Shown piece by piece: positions 1-6,376 of a stretch of 7,233 bases of DNA (the first letter of the stretch is position 1; each line of letters starts with the position of its first letter). The translations under genes were made by a program, and so were the position numbers. Under the pieces are notes generated by a model. It saw nothing but the letters and a program-made list of their open reading frames with translations. It did not search any database and had not been told where the DNA came from. The DNA is from DASTHS01 sp035718085. GTDB lineage: Bacteria > Actinomycetota > Acidimicrobiia > Acidimicrobiales > Palsa-688. Where the stretch lies: positions 1 to 7,233 of the forward strand of contig DASTHS010000026.1 of NCBI GenBank assembly GCA_035718085.1, given 5' to 3'.

Positions 1-345
1 GACCGCCTCACGGGCGTCGAGGATGTCGGGCAGCCGCCCCCGGCGATCGACGAGCACCTTCAGCGGCTCCACGTCGTCGGCCGACCGGACCAGGTACATG
101 CCCCCGCCCTGGCGCACGGCGATGATGCCCTGCACCTCCAGCACCAGCAGCGCCTGCTTGAGGGTGTTGCGGCTGACCCCGAGCGCCACCGACAGGGTGC
201 GCTCGCTCGGCAGGCGGCTGCCCGGCTCCATCTTCTCGTCGCGGATGTGCTCGATCAGACGATCGACGAGCTGTTCGTACAGCCGGGACCGCACGACGGG
301 GCGCAGCGCCCCCATCGGTGTCCCCGGTTCCCCCACGCTCCCCAT
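1..345 (-). CDS. GntR-family transcriptional regulator, FadR/FCD type (partial, C-terminus beyond left edge)
   Basis: Only the first 115 codons lie in the window; the frame stays open to base 1. The ATG is at 345-343. Residues about 21-86 form a classic GntR winged helix: LYEQLVDRLIEHI, then the signature LPSERTLSVALGVSRNTLKQ (46-64, recognition helix around SRNTLKQAL), then the wing VRQGGGMYLV. Residues 106-115 (PDILDAREAV) look like the start of the all-helical FCD ligand-binding domain, which points to the FadR subfamily; these respond to fatty acyl-CoAs, organic acids or similar metabolites. It is divergent from the CoA-transferase/crotonase operon and so is its likely regulator (inference). 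A second ATG at codon 11 is possible. No good Shine-Dalgarno precedes the chosen ATG, and a TAGGGT box 7 bp upstream suggests a leaderless mRNA. The family is certain; the ligand is unknown. Confidence 0.93.
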   Translation of the reverse strand, partial: MGSVGEPGTPMGALRPVVRSRLYEQLVDRLIEHIRDEKMEPGSRLPSERTLSVALGVSRNTLKQALLVLEVQGIIAVRQGGGMYLVRSADDVEPLKVLVDRRGRLPDILDAREAV

Positions 346-351
346 GGCCTG

Positions 352-357
352 ACCCTA
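352..357 (-). promoter_or_regulatory. Candidate -10 box of the GntR gene (leaderless start)
   Basis: Read on the minus strand this is TAGGGT, fitting the actinobacterial TANNNT -10 pattern. It ends 6 bases before the ATG at 345, so transcription could begin at the A of the start codon. No convincing -35 box is visible, and no Shine-Dalgarno site lies between. This is pattern-matching only. Confidence 0.3.
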
Positions 358-418
358 ACCGGCGGCGGGGAGCACCCGCCCCCGAACGGCGCGGTGGCCC
401 CGTGGCTGACCGGACTGC

Positions 419-447
419 TGGACAAGTGGTTGAGCCAACTCTACGAT
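419..447 (+). promoter_or_regulatory. Probable sigma-70-type promoter of the CoA-transferase operon
   Basis: TGGACA at 419-424 matches five of six bases of the TTGACA -35 consensus. TACGAT at 442-447 matches four of six of TATAAT, including the first two and last two positions. The spacer is exactly 17 bp. Transcription would start near 454, giving a leader of about 27 nt that contains the ribosome binding site at 471-476. Strength and use are not known. Confidence 0.5.
429..439. promoter_or_regulatory. Candidate operator: short palindrome between -35 and -10
   Basis: GTTG-AGC-CAAC is a perfect 4-3-4 inverted repeat lying inside the promoter spacer, where a bound repressor would block RNA polymerase. 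FadR-type GntR proteins bind short palindromes of this scale, and a gntR gene starts about 85 bp away on the other strand. Assigning it to that regulator is inference. Short palindromes arise by chance, so confidence is modest. Confidence 0.35.
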
Positions 448-470
448 CGGTCGGCGACGACGGTGCGACG

Positions 471-476
471 AAGGAG
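471..476 (+). promoter_or_regulatory. Ribosome binding site fixing the CoA-transferase start
   Basis: AAGGAG lies 4 bases before the ATG at 481. The open frame extends upstream to about 247, but this site and the promoter at 419-447 place the true start at 481. Confidence 0.7.
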
Positions 477-480
477 AGCG

Positions 481-1725
481 ATGAGCGGGTCCGGCCAACC
501 GAACACGGCAGACGACGGCGAGGCCCGGCCCTCCGGCGGCGGGGTGCTCGCCGGCGTGCGGGTGCTCGACCTGTCACGCATCCTCTCCGGTCCCTTCGCC
601 ACCATGATCATGGCCGACCTGGGCGCGGACGTCGTCAAGATCGAGGACACCGGCTCCGGCGACGACACCCGGGAGTGGGCGCCCCCGTTCCAGGGCGACC
701 AGTCCGCCTACTTCCTCGCCGTCAACCGCAACAAGCGGTCGCTCAGCTTGGACCTCAAGTCCTCCGCCGGCCGGGAGGTGGCCCTGAAGCTGGCCGACCG
801 TGCCGACGTGGTGGTGCAGAACTTCCGGCCCGGCGCCGCCGAGCGGCTCGGCCTCGGCTACGAGCAGCTCTCGGCCCGCAACCCCGGGCTGGTCTACGCG
901 TCGATCAGCGGGTACGGGGCCACCGGCCCCATGGCCCACGAGCCCGGCTACGACGCCATCGCCCAGGCGCTGTCGGGGATGATGAGCGTCACCGGGCCCG
1001 CCGGCGGTGAGCCCTGCCGGGTCGGGGTGTCGAGCGCCGACCTGGGGGCGGGGATGTGGGCGCTGATCGGCATCCTGGCCGCCCTGCGCCACCGGGAGAT
1101 CACCGGCCGCGGCGACATGGTCGACGTGTCGCTGCTCGACGGGCAGGTGGCGTGGCTGACCTACGTCGCCGGCGGGTTCTTCGCCACCGGCGCGGTGCCC
1201 CCCCGCTACGGCTCGGCCCACCCGACGATCGTGCCCTACCAGGCGTTCCCCAGCAGCGACGGGCACGTCATGGTGGCCGCCGGCAACGACGACCTGTTCC
1301 GCCGGCTGGCCGGGGCGCTCGGGCGCCCCGAGCTGGCCGACGACGACCGCTACGCCACCAACCCCGACCGGGTGGTCAACCGCGACGGGTTGCTGGAGCT
1401 CATCGCCGAGGTGATGGGCGGCCACAGCACCCAGCACTGGGTGGAGGCCCTGGCCGCCGCCTCGGTCCCGGCCGCGCCCATCAACGACGTGCCCGCCGCG
1501 CTGGCCCATCCCCAGGTCGTCGCCCGCGACATGGTGCTCTCCGTCGAGCACCCGACCGCCGGGACGCTGCAGATGGTGGGCAACCCGGTCAAGATGGCCG
1601 GCCACACCGCCACGGTGCGGCTCCCGCCGCCGCTGCTCGGGCAGCACACCGACGAGGTGCTCGCCGAGCTCGGGCTCTCCAGCGCCGAGGTGGCCTCGCT
1701 GCGGGCCAGCGGAGCGGTGCGATGA
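481..1725 (+). CDS. CaiB/BaiF-type (class III) CoA-transferase
   Basis: The 414-residue product has the usual length for this family, which moves CoA between an acyl-CoA donor and a carboxylic acid in the cytoplasm by a ping-pong mechanism with an aspartyl-CoA intermediate. The family N-terminus is present: LAGVRVLDLSRILSGPFATM (23-42), then LGADVVKIE and NRNKRSLSLDL. The hallmark NPGLVYASISGYGATGP (134-150) is followed by EPGYDAIAQALSGMMS. In VGVSSADLGAGM (181-192), Asp187 aligns with the catalytic aspartate (Asp169 of formyl-CoA transferase). The C-terminal half is also intact (VPAAPINDVPAAL, DEVLAELGLS). An AAGGAG site precedes the ATG. The stop overlaps the start of the crotonase-fold gene (ATGA), so the two are co-translated. 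CoA-transferase plus crotonase pairs occur in carnitine, bile-acid and aromatic or terpenoid acid degradation, but the substrate cannot be read from sequence alone. Confidence 0.95.
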   Translation: MSGSGQPNTADDGEARPSGGGVLAGVRVLDLSRILSGPFATMIMADLGADVVKIEDTGSGDDTREWAPPFQGDQSAYFLAVNRNKRSLSLDLKSSAGREVALKLADRADVVVQNFRPGAAERLGLGYEQLSARNPGLVYASISGYGATGPMAHEPGYDAIAQALSGMMSVTGPAGGEPCRVGVSSADLGAGMWALIGILAALRHREITGRGDMVDVSLLDGQVAWLTYVAGGFFATGAVPPRYGSAHPTIVPYQAFPSSDGHVMVAAGNDDLFRRLAGALGRPELADDDRYATNPDRVVNRDGLLELIAEVMGGHSTQHWVEALAAASVPAAPINDVPAALAHPQVVARDMVLSVEHPTAGTLQMVGNPVKMAGHTATVRLPPPLLGQHTDEVLAELGLSSAEVASLRASGAVR

Positions 1726-2495
1726 GCGCCGTCGGGTCCGGCATCGTGCACTTGGAGCGGGCGGGCGCCGTGGCCGGGATCACCCTCGGCGACGGGACCC
1801 GCCACAACGCCATGCGCCAGCACGACTGGTGCGAGCTGGCCCGGACCTTCGAGGTGCTGGCCGACGACGACACCCTCCGGTGCGTGACCGTGCGCGGCGG
1901 TGGCCCCACCTTCAGCGCCGGGTCCGACATCGCCGAGTGGGACGGCGCCTCGGTGGAGTTCGCCGACGAGTCGTTCCGCCAGATGGAACGGGCGTTCCAG
2001 GCCGTCGAGGCGCTCCCGGTGCCGGTGGTGGCCGCCCTCCGGGGGGTGGCGACCGGCGCCGGGCTGCAGCTGGCGTTGGCGTGCGACCTGCGGGTGGCGG
2101 CCACCGACGCCCGGATCGGCATGCCCATCGCCCGGCTGGGGGTGCTCGTGACCCGGGCGTTCGCGGACCGGGTGAGCTGCCTGGCCGGGGCCGGGCTCGC
2201 CCGCGACCTGTTCTACACCGGCAGGCTGCTCAGCGGTGCGGACGCCTTCGCCCACGGGCTGGTCGAGCGCTGCGTCGACCCGGCCGAGGTCGATGCGACC
2301 ACCGAGGCGATCGTCGCCCAGATCGTCGCCCTGCCCCCGAGCAGCGTGCGGGCCGCCAAGGCGGCGACCTCCTGCCGGCCGGGGCCGCCGGAGCCCCACA
2401 GCGTCGACCCGGGGGCGTTCCAGGCCGGCGTCGGGAGCTTCCTCGCCGCACGCGCCGCCCGGGGCGGCCGGCGCACAGGTGCCTCTGCCTCGTGA
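1722..2495 (+). CDS. Enoyl-CoA hydratase/isomerase (crotonase) superfamily protein with atypical active site
   Basis: The 257-residue product has normal crotonase length. It shows the N-terminal strand region with RHNAM (27-31), the first oxyanion-hole segment FSAGSDIAEW (64-73), and the second, GVATGAGLQLALACDLRVA (108-126). The C-terminal GAFQAGVGSFLAAR resembles the family's usual tail, followed by about 12 extra polar residues. Crotonases stabilise an acyl-CoA enolate and can perform hydration, isomerisation, hydrolysis or C-C cleavage. By motif alignment to rat mitochondrial hydratase, Glu144 (in GGCELA) becomes Gln116 (GAGLQLA), and Glu164 (in GQPEI) becomes Ile136 (GMPIARLG). It is therefore unlikely to be an ordinary hydratase. 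The ATG lies within the upstream stop codon (ATGA), indicating translational coupling with the CoA-transferase. The superfamily is certain; the reaction is unknown. Confidence 0.92.
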   Translation: MSAVGSGIVHLERAGAVAGITLGDGTRHNAMRQHDWCELARTFEVLADDDTLRCVTVRGGGPTFSAGSDIAEWDGASVEFADESFRQMERAFQAVEALPVPVVAALRGVATGAGLQLALACDLRVAATDARIGMPIARLGVLVTRAFADRVSCLAGAGLARDLFYTGRLLSGADAFAHGLVERCVDPAEVDATTEAIVAQIVALPPSSVRAAKAATSCRPGPPEPHSVDPGAFQAGVGSFLAARAARGGRRTGASAS

Positions 2496-2552
2496 GCGTC
2501 GCCCCGAGGCGGACGGTCGTCCCTGCGCTGCAGGCGCCGGGGGTCGCCTAGC

Positions 2553-4163
2553 TCAGTCGACCAGGGCGGCCACGTTGGCCTTGGCCGCCGGCCGCGGGGT
2601 GGGCGGCGGCGGGGCGGCGGCCACCACGTCGCGGTAGAGGTGCACCTTGGCCGGCACCGCGAACGGGGCGGTCAGGTTGACGATCAGGCACTCGCCGGGC
2701 ATCAGGGTCTGGATCTCGGCGCCCTGGGCGGAGATGTCCTGCTTGGCCGTCGAGCGCAGGATGGTGCGGTCACGCTCGTCGGCCAGGCCGAGGATGAAGA
2801 AGGTGTTGAACTGGCTGAGCAGCTCGCCGTCGAGCAGCTTGGGCTGCTGGGTCACCGCGCACAGCCCCACCTTGAACTTGCGCCCCTCGCGGGCCAGGCG
2901 CGGGAACACGTTCGACTCCCGGTCGGCGCCCCCCGACAGCACCCGCTGGGCCTCTTCGAGGGCGATGGCCACCACGGGCATGCGCTCGTGGCGGTCGGGG
3001 TCGTCGAGGTAGGCGCCCTGCCACTCGTCGAGGATGCGCCGGGCCAGGAACGACGCGACCAGCACCTCCTCGGTGCTGCCGAGGCCGCTGACGTCGACCA
3101 GCACCACCTGGCCGGCCAGCAGGTCGGCGACGATGCGCCCGCCGCAGGACACCGACGGGTCGACGGCGATGCAGCGCAGGTCGATGATGCGCCGGGCGCG
3201 GCGGTGCACCACCTGCAGCGTCGAGAGGGCGACGCGCGCCGACAGCTCGACGTCGCGGAAGCCGGCCAGGTCTTCCACCCGGGCGAACTCCGCCAGCCAC
3301 GCCAGGCCGTCGCCGCCCGCCCCCCGGGAGTAGTGGCGCTCGAGCTCGTGGAGGGCCTCCTCCTGCGGGCGGCTCCACTCGTACGCGGTGCGCAGGTCGT
3401 CGACGGTGAGCTCGGCCAGGCCGATCTTGAGCGCCGAGCTGCCCGGCAGCGACCGGTTGGCGTAGACCCGCAGGGCGCTCGCCGCCCACGGGTGCCGGCC
3501 GAGGGCGGCGCGGTATTCGCCGTGGGGGTCGACCACGAGCAGCCCGTAGCGGCCGTTGGCGGCCATGGCCCCCGCCGCCAGCACCTGCATGAGGTTCGAC
3601 TTGCCCATGCCCGTGGTGGCGAAGACGCCGACGTGGGTGGCCAGGCTGGCGCCGGGGATGCCGACGCTGAAGTCGACCACCGTCTCACCCGAGCGCAGCT
3701 GGCCGACGGGCAGGTCGCCCATGCGCTCGGCGAGGAAGGCGAAGTCCTCGGCTTCGGGGGCCACCACGCGCGAGAACTGCGTCGGCAGGCTCTTGGGTTT
3801 GCGGAAGTCGCGTCGCGGCCCGCCGGGCCGCTCGGGTGCCGCCAGGTAGCCGAGGCAGCGGCAGGTGGCCACCCGGTAGGTGCGCCGGTCGGCCTCGTGC
3901 ACCGGGTGGGCGCCGGGCTCGCCGCGTGCGTCGTCGGCCAGCAGGGTGCCGGCGATGCGCTCGGCCCACCCCGGCTCGCGGTGCTCGGTGCCGTAGGTGA
4001 CGTCGACCACCCGGAACAGGTAGCGCCGGTCGGTGCCGGCGTCGACGCCGACGAGCAGCTCGCCGAGGAAGAGGTCTTCGTCGGGGGCCGCCCGGAACAC
4101 CGCCTCGAGCACGTTGCGCCCGAACAGCCGGCCGCGGGTGGGGGAGGGGGCGGCGTCGCTCAC
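2553..4163 (-). CDS. HerA-like ATPase / DUF87 (FtsK-HerA superfamily)
   Basis: The 536-residue product looks like a hexameric DNA-translocating ATPase of the HerA group. Residues about 10-165 form a beta-rich N-terminal region of HAS-barrel type. The P-loop is ATTGMGKSN (182-190, Lys188, Ser189). VVDPHGEY (210-217) is a conserved HerA-type segment. The Walker B region is MPVVAIALEEAQRVL (395-409, Glu403/Glu404; many relatives have EEAH). LAREGRKFKVGL (423-434) carries the arginine-finger-like Arg425 and Arg428, and CAVTQQPKLL (435-444) fits the sensor glutamine. The tail 515-536 is Pro/Ala-rich. HerA enzymes usually work with NurA nuclease in DNA end processing, or with other effectors in phage defence. 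Here no partner is adjacent: the downstream neighbour is convergent 57 bp away and the upstream gene is divergent. The start is GTG (4163-4161) with no close Shine-Dalgarno; no ATG follows near it. The family is secure; the role is not. Confidence 0.9.
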   Translation of the reverse strand: MSDAAPSPTRGRLFGRNVLEAVFRAAPDEDLFLGELLVGVDAGTDRRYLFRVVDVTYGTEHREPGWAERIAGTLLADDARGEPGAHPVHEADRRTYRVATCRCLGYLAAPERPGGPRRDFRKPKSLPTQFSRVVAPEAEDFAFLAERMGDLPVGQLRSGETVVDFSVGIPGASLATHVGVFATTGMGKSNLMQVLAAGAMAANGRYGLLVVDPHGEYRAALGRHPWAASALRVYANRSLPGSSALKIGLAELTVDDLRTAYEWSRPQEEALHELERHYSRGAGGDGLAWLAEFARVEDLAGFRDVELSARVALSTLQVVHRRARRIIDLRCIAVDPSVSCGGRIVADLLAGQVVLVDVSGLGSTEEVLVASFLARRILDEWQGAYLDDPDRHERMPVVAIALEEAQRVLSGGADRESNVFPRLAREGRKFKVGLCAVTQQPKLLDGELLSQFNTFFILGLADERDRTILRSTAKQDISAQGAEIQTLMPGECLIVNLTAPFAVPAKVHLYRDVVAAAPPPPTPRPAAKANVAALVD

Positions 4164-4202
4164 CCGCCCGAGTCTGCCAGGCCCCTCCCCGGCGGCCGCC
4201 GT

Positions 4203-4223
4203 CCGCCGGCCGCGCCGCCGGCC
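4203..4223. repeat. Short GC-rich tandem direct repeat in the HerA/signal-peptidase gap
   Basis: CCGCCGGCC occurs at 4203-4211 and 4215-4223, separated by GCG (12-bp period). A perfect 10-bp palindrome, GGCGGCCGCC, sits just before it at 4191-4200. In DNA this GC-rich such repeats arise easily, so a function is doubtful. It lies upstream of the HerA gene start and could affect its leader. Confidence 0.35.
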
Positions 4224-4286
4224 TGCAGGGGGGATTCCACTCGGACGAAGGGGCGGTTCGCTCGGCCAAGCCGCGGTTGCCGCGCT

Positions 4287-4316
4287 TTGGCAGAGGTTGC
4301 TAGCCCGCTCTAGTCA
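4287..4316 (+). promoter_or_regulatory. Weak promoter candidate for the secretion cassette
   Basis: TTGGCA at 4287-4292 is a good -35 match. TAGTCA at 4311-4316, 18 bp further on, is a poor -10 match. The stretch around 4286-4320 is visibly richer in A and T than its surroundings. Transcription would begin about 4323, very near the ATG at 4329, which fits the absence of a Shine-Dalgarno site there. Confidence 0.25.
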
Positions 4317-4328
4317 TTCTCCTCGGCA

Positions 4329-4940
4329 ATGGCCCCGTCGCCTCAGCGTTCGTGGTGCATGGACGAACACACCGACGTGATGTCCACGCTCAGCCGGCCG
4401 TCGCTGTGGTCCGTCGCCCGCACCACCGCCCTGTGGGTGGCCGGTGCTGTGGCCGGAGTGTCAATCATCACCCTGGCCCTGGCCGGCGTGCTCGGCTACC
4501 GCCTGACGCCCGTGCTCACCGGCAGCATGCGGCCCACCTACGGGCCCGGCGATGCCGTCGTCACCCGGCCGGTGCCGGTGGGCGCTGTGCACCCCGGGAT
4601 GATCGTGGTGGTCACGCCGCCGGGCCAGTCGGCCCCCTACGCCCACCGGGTCGTCGCCGTGCGCCACGCCGGCGGCGAACCGGTGATCTCCACCAAGGGT
4701 GACGCCAACCCGGTCGCCGACGCCTGGCAGACCGACCTGGCCGGCCCTCGCGTCGCTGAGGTGGTCGGCGTGGTGCCCCGCGCCGGCTGGGTCCTCGTCG
4801 CCGTGCACCGTGCCGGCGCCGTCGCCGGCCTCCTCCTGCTCATCGGCACGTGCTCCACCGGGCTCGGCCTCCGCCTGTTGGCGCGCACGTTCCGGACGGC
4901 CGGGCCGAGCGGCCCCGCCGCCTCCCCGCTGCCCCACTGA
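4329..4940 (+). CDS. Signal peptidase I, SipW/SEC11 (archaeal/ER) type
   Basis: The 203-residue membrane protease has an N-terminal transmembrane helix at about 32-56, the catalytic-serine motif VLTGSMRPTYGPGDAVV (62-78, Ser66), and YAHRVVAV (104-111), where His106 replaces the lysine of bacterial-type LepB. STKGDANPVADAW (121-133) supplies Asp125 and Asp131. A second hydrophobic helix spans about 152-175. Ser-His-Asp chemistry and the KGDAN block are hallmarks of the SipW/SEC11 branch (MEROPS S26B). Such enzymes often mature specific partners, as Bacillus SipW does for TasA and TapA, and a TasA-like gene follows 44 bp downstream. The start is uncertain: ATG codons at 4329, 4359 and 4380 are all in frame and none has a clear Shine-Dalgarno. 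All three leave the first helix intact. The first fits the possible upstream promoter. The type is clear; exclusivity for its neighbours is inference. Confidence 0.88.
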   Translation: MAPSPQRSWCMDEHTDVMSTLSRPSLWSVARTTALWVAGAVAGVSIITLALAGVLGYRLTPVLTGSMRPTYGPGDAVVTRPVPVGAVHPGMIVVVTPPGQSAPYAHRVVAVRHAGGEPVISTKGDANPVADAWQTDLAGPRVAEVVGVVPRAGWVLVAVHRAGAVAGLLLLIGTCSTGLGLRLLARTFRTAGPSGPAASPLPH

Positions 4941-4967
4941 CCAACCGTCCCCCCCGTCAACCCAGCC

Positions 4968-4976
4968 AAAGGAAGG
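4968..4976 (+). promoter_or_regulatory. Strong ribosome binding site of the TasA-like gene
   Basis: AAAGGAAGG ends 8 bases before the ATG at 4985. It is the best Shine-Dalgarno site in the cassette, in line with a highly made structural protein, and it sets the start even though the frame is open upstream into the peptidase gene. Confidence 0.7.
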
Positions 4977-4984
4977 TGCCCCCC

Positions 4985-5686
4985 ATGTCCACCGTGCCCG
5001 TGTCCGCTCCCACCTCGAGCCTGGGCCGCCACAAGTTCAAGGCCGCTGCGGTCGCCGCCGGGGTCACCCTCGGCGGGCTGGCCCTCACCGGCGCCGGCGT
5101 GTACGCCGGCCTCAACGCCGTCGCCACCGGCACCGGCAGCGTCGCCAGCGGGACCATCTCCCTCACCGTGGGCGCCGAAGGCGGGAGCGCCGGCTTCCCG
5201 CAGACGGTCACCGGAATGGTGCCCGGCGACATCGACAACACCTACGTCACCCTGACCAACGGGTCGAGCAGCGACATCACCGCCCAAGACCTCACCCTCC
5301 AGGTGGCCGGCACCCCGGCCAACAGCACCCTGATCACCCCGCCCGCCGCCGACGGCACCACCGGGATCGAGGTGGCCGTCAACGGGTGCAGCGTGGCCTG
5401 GGTCGTGAGCCCCACGGCCAACACCGCCACCTGCGGCGGCACGACCACGCCCCTGCTGGCCGCCACCCCGGTGGCCACCCTGGCGACCACGCCGGGCCCG
5501 CTCGTCTCCGGCACCGTCGCCCCCGGCGCCGTCTACCGCCTGCAGGTGCAGCTGATCCTGCCGTCGTCGCTGAACGAGACCACCACCAACGGCACGACGC
5601 CCTCGTCGAGCATCCAGGGGCAGACGCTGGCACTGAACTACACGTTCAACGAGGTGCAGCGCACGGCGACCACCACCAACAGCTAG
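4985..5686 (+). CDS. TasA/camelysin-like secreted protein with SipW-type signal region
   Basis: The 233-residue product has a basic n-region (GRHKFK, 14-19), a hydrophobic core at about 20-38, and then GAGVYAGLNAVATGTGSVAS. This matches the layout of SipW-dependent signal peptides, where a G.Y/WA site is followed by a short polar stretch and a SGTISL-like strand. Cleavage after VYA (near residue 41) is likely. The mature part is Thr/Ser/Gly/Val-rich and beta-type. MVPGDIDNTYVTLTNGSSSDIT (78-99) is like the TasA/camelysin block in which PGD precedes a strand and N-G-S turns, and VAPGAVYRLQVQLILP (178-193) is a second such strand. Cys135 and Cys150 could form a disulfide. It lacks the zinc-protease features once claimed for camelysin, so a structural fibre or matrix role is favoured. 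It follows the SipW-type peptidase by 44 bp. Its C-terminus, RTATTTNS, recurs in the next gene. Family assignment is by motif, not overall similarity. Confidence 0.8.
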   Translation: MSTVPVSAPTSSLGRHKFKAAAVAAGVTLGGLALTGAGVYAGLNAVATGTGSVASGTISLTVGAEGGSAGFPQTVTGMVPGDIDNTYVTLTNGSSSDITAQDLTLQVAGTPANSTLITPPAADGTTGIEVAVNGCSVAWVVSPTANTATCGGTTTPLLAATPVATLATTPGPLVSGTVAPGAVYRLQVQLILPSSLNETTTNGTTPSSSIQGQTLALNYTFNEVQRTATTTNS

Positions 5687-5700
5687 CGGCCCCGAGCCCG

Positions 5701-6303
5701 GTGCCCGTCGTCACCACTGGGCTGGCCAGGAGGGCGGCCGTCGTGGCCGCCCTCTTCGGCGCCCTGTCGTCGATGCTCCTGCCCCACGCCGGCGCCAACG
5801 GCGTCGGGGCGGCGGCCGTCGGCACCGGATCGGCGGCGACGGGCTCGTGGGGCGTGGTCGCCACCCAGTCGACGGCGACCCCGCCGCCGGACGGCGCCCT
5901 CACCCTCACCGCCACCAGCAACGAGGCCCTCTTCTTCCAGGCGGTCAACGTCGGCACCGTCAGCCTGCAGGCGATGACCTGGTCGGTGACGGTGGTGGGC
6001 GTCGGCACCACCGTCAGCCTCGAGGCGTGCACGCAGCCCTGGAAGCAGACCGGCAACAGCAAGTGCATGGCCACCGAGACCGCCATCGGCACGTGGTCGG
6101 CCGCCGTCCCAGTCCCTTCCGGCGATCTGGCGTCGGGCGCGTCGGTCTCGTCGCCTGCGGTGCCCGCCGACCCGACGGCCACCCTCTACCTGCAGGCCAC
6201 CGTGTCGTCGGCGCCGGTCCTCGGCGCCCAGATCACCATCACCACCGCAGTCAGCTCCGGCAGCGCCTCGCAGCTGCGGGCTGCCACCGTGACCAACTCG
6301 TAG
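5701..6303 (+). CDS. Small secreted protein, second product of the SipW/TasA-like cassette
   Basis: Not recognised as a named family. The 200-residue form starts at GTG 5701, only 14 bp after the TasA-like stop. It has a full signal peptide: Arg10-Arg11, a hydrophobic core at about 12-27, and possible cleavage near PHAGA (32). The mature chain is Thr/Ser/Ala/Val-rich and beta-type, with Cys110 and Cys122 able to pair. Near the mature N-terminus is AVGTGSAATGS (39-49), close to TGTGSVASGT in the preceding protein. The last eight residues, RAATVTNS, match RTATTTNS there. This suggests a distant paralogue or co-assembling minor subunit (inference). An in-frame GTG at 5743 has AGGAGG 9 bases upstream but would remove the arginines from the signal peptide, so 5701 is preferred. 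It may be translated by coupling to the upstream gene. Confidence 0.72.
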   Translation: MPVVTTGLARRAAVVAALFGALSSMLLPHAGANGVGAAAVGTGSAATGSWGVVATQSTATPPPDGALTLTATSNEALFFQAVNVGTVSLQAMTWSVTVVGVGTTVSLEACTQPWKQTGNSKCMATETAIGTWSAAVPVPSGDLASGASVSSPAVPADPTATLYLQATVSSAPVLGAQITITTAVSSGSASQLRAATVTNS

Positions 6304-6376
6304 CCGCCCGGCCTGGCCCGCTCCTGCGACCGCACCTCGTGGCGTAGGCGCTGGCTCCAGCGGTGCGCTGCACCTG

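Noticed and set aside
574..1647. Minus-strand open frame of 357 codons opposite the CoA-transferase
   Set aside because: It is His/Gly/Val-rich with no domain; the opposite strand has an intact, recognisable enzyme.
1056..1721. N-terminal extension of the crotonase frame into the CoA-transferase gene
   Set aside because: The extension is Arg/Ala-rich out-of-frame translation; the crotonase homology begins just after the ATG at 1722, which forms a normal ATGA overlap.
2496..2552. Possible bidirectional terminator between the convergent crotonase and HerA genes
   Set aside because: Only short stems are present (GGACG-GT-CGTCC at about 2511-2522, and GCGC around TGCAG) with strained loops and no T-run, so they are not distinguishable from chance in this GC-rich DNA.
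2640..4313. Long plus-strand open frame (557 codons) opposite the HerA gene
   Set aside because: It is His/Gly/Gln/Arg-rich low-complexity translation with no motif, a mirror of the GC-rich codon pattern of the real minus-strand ATPase.
4985..5686. Camelysin-type metalloprotease (peptidase M73) as function of the TasA-like protein
   Set aside because: No zinc-binding HExxH or similar motif is visible; TasA/camelysin relatives are better regarded as structural proteins.
4699..5700. Long open frame leading into the second secreted protein
   Set aside because: The translation upstream of 5701 is Arg/His/Pro shadow of the peptidase and TasA-like genes; the signal peptide begins at 5701.
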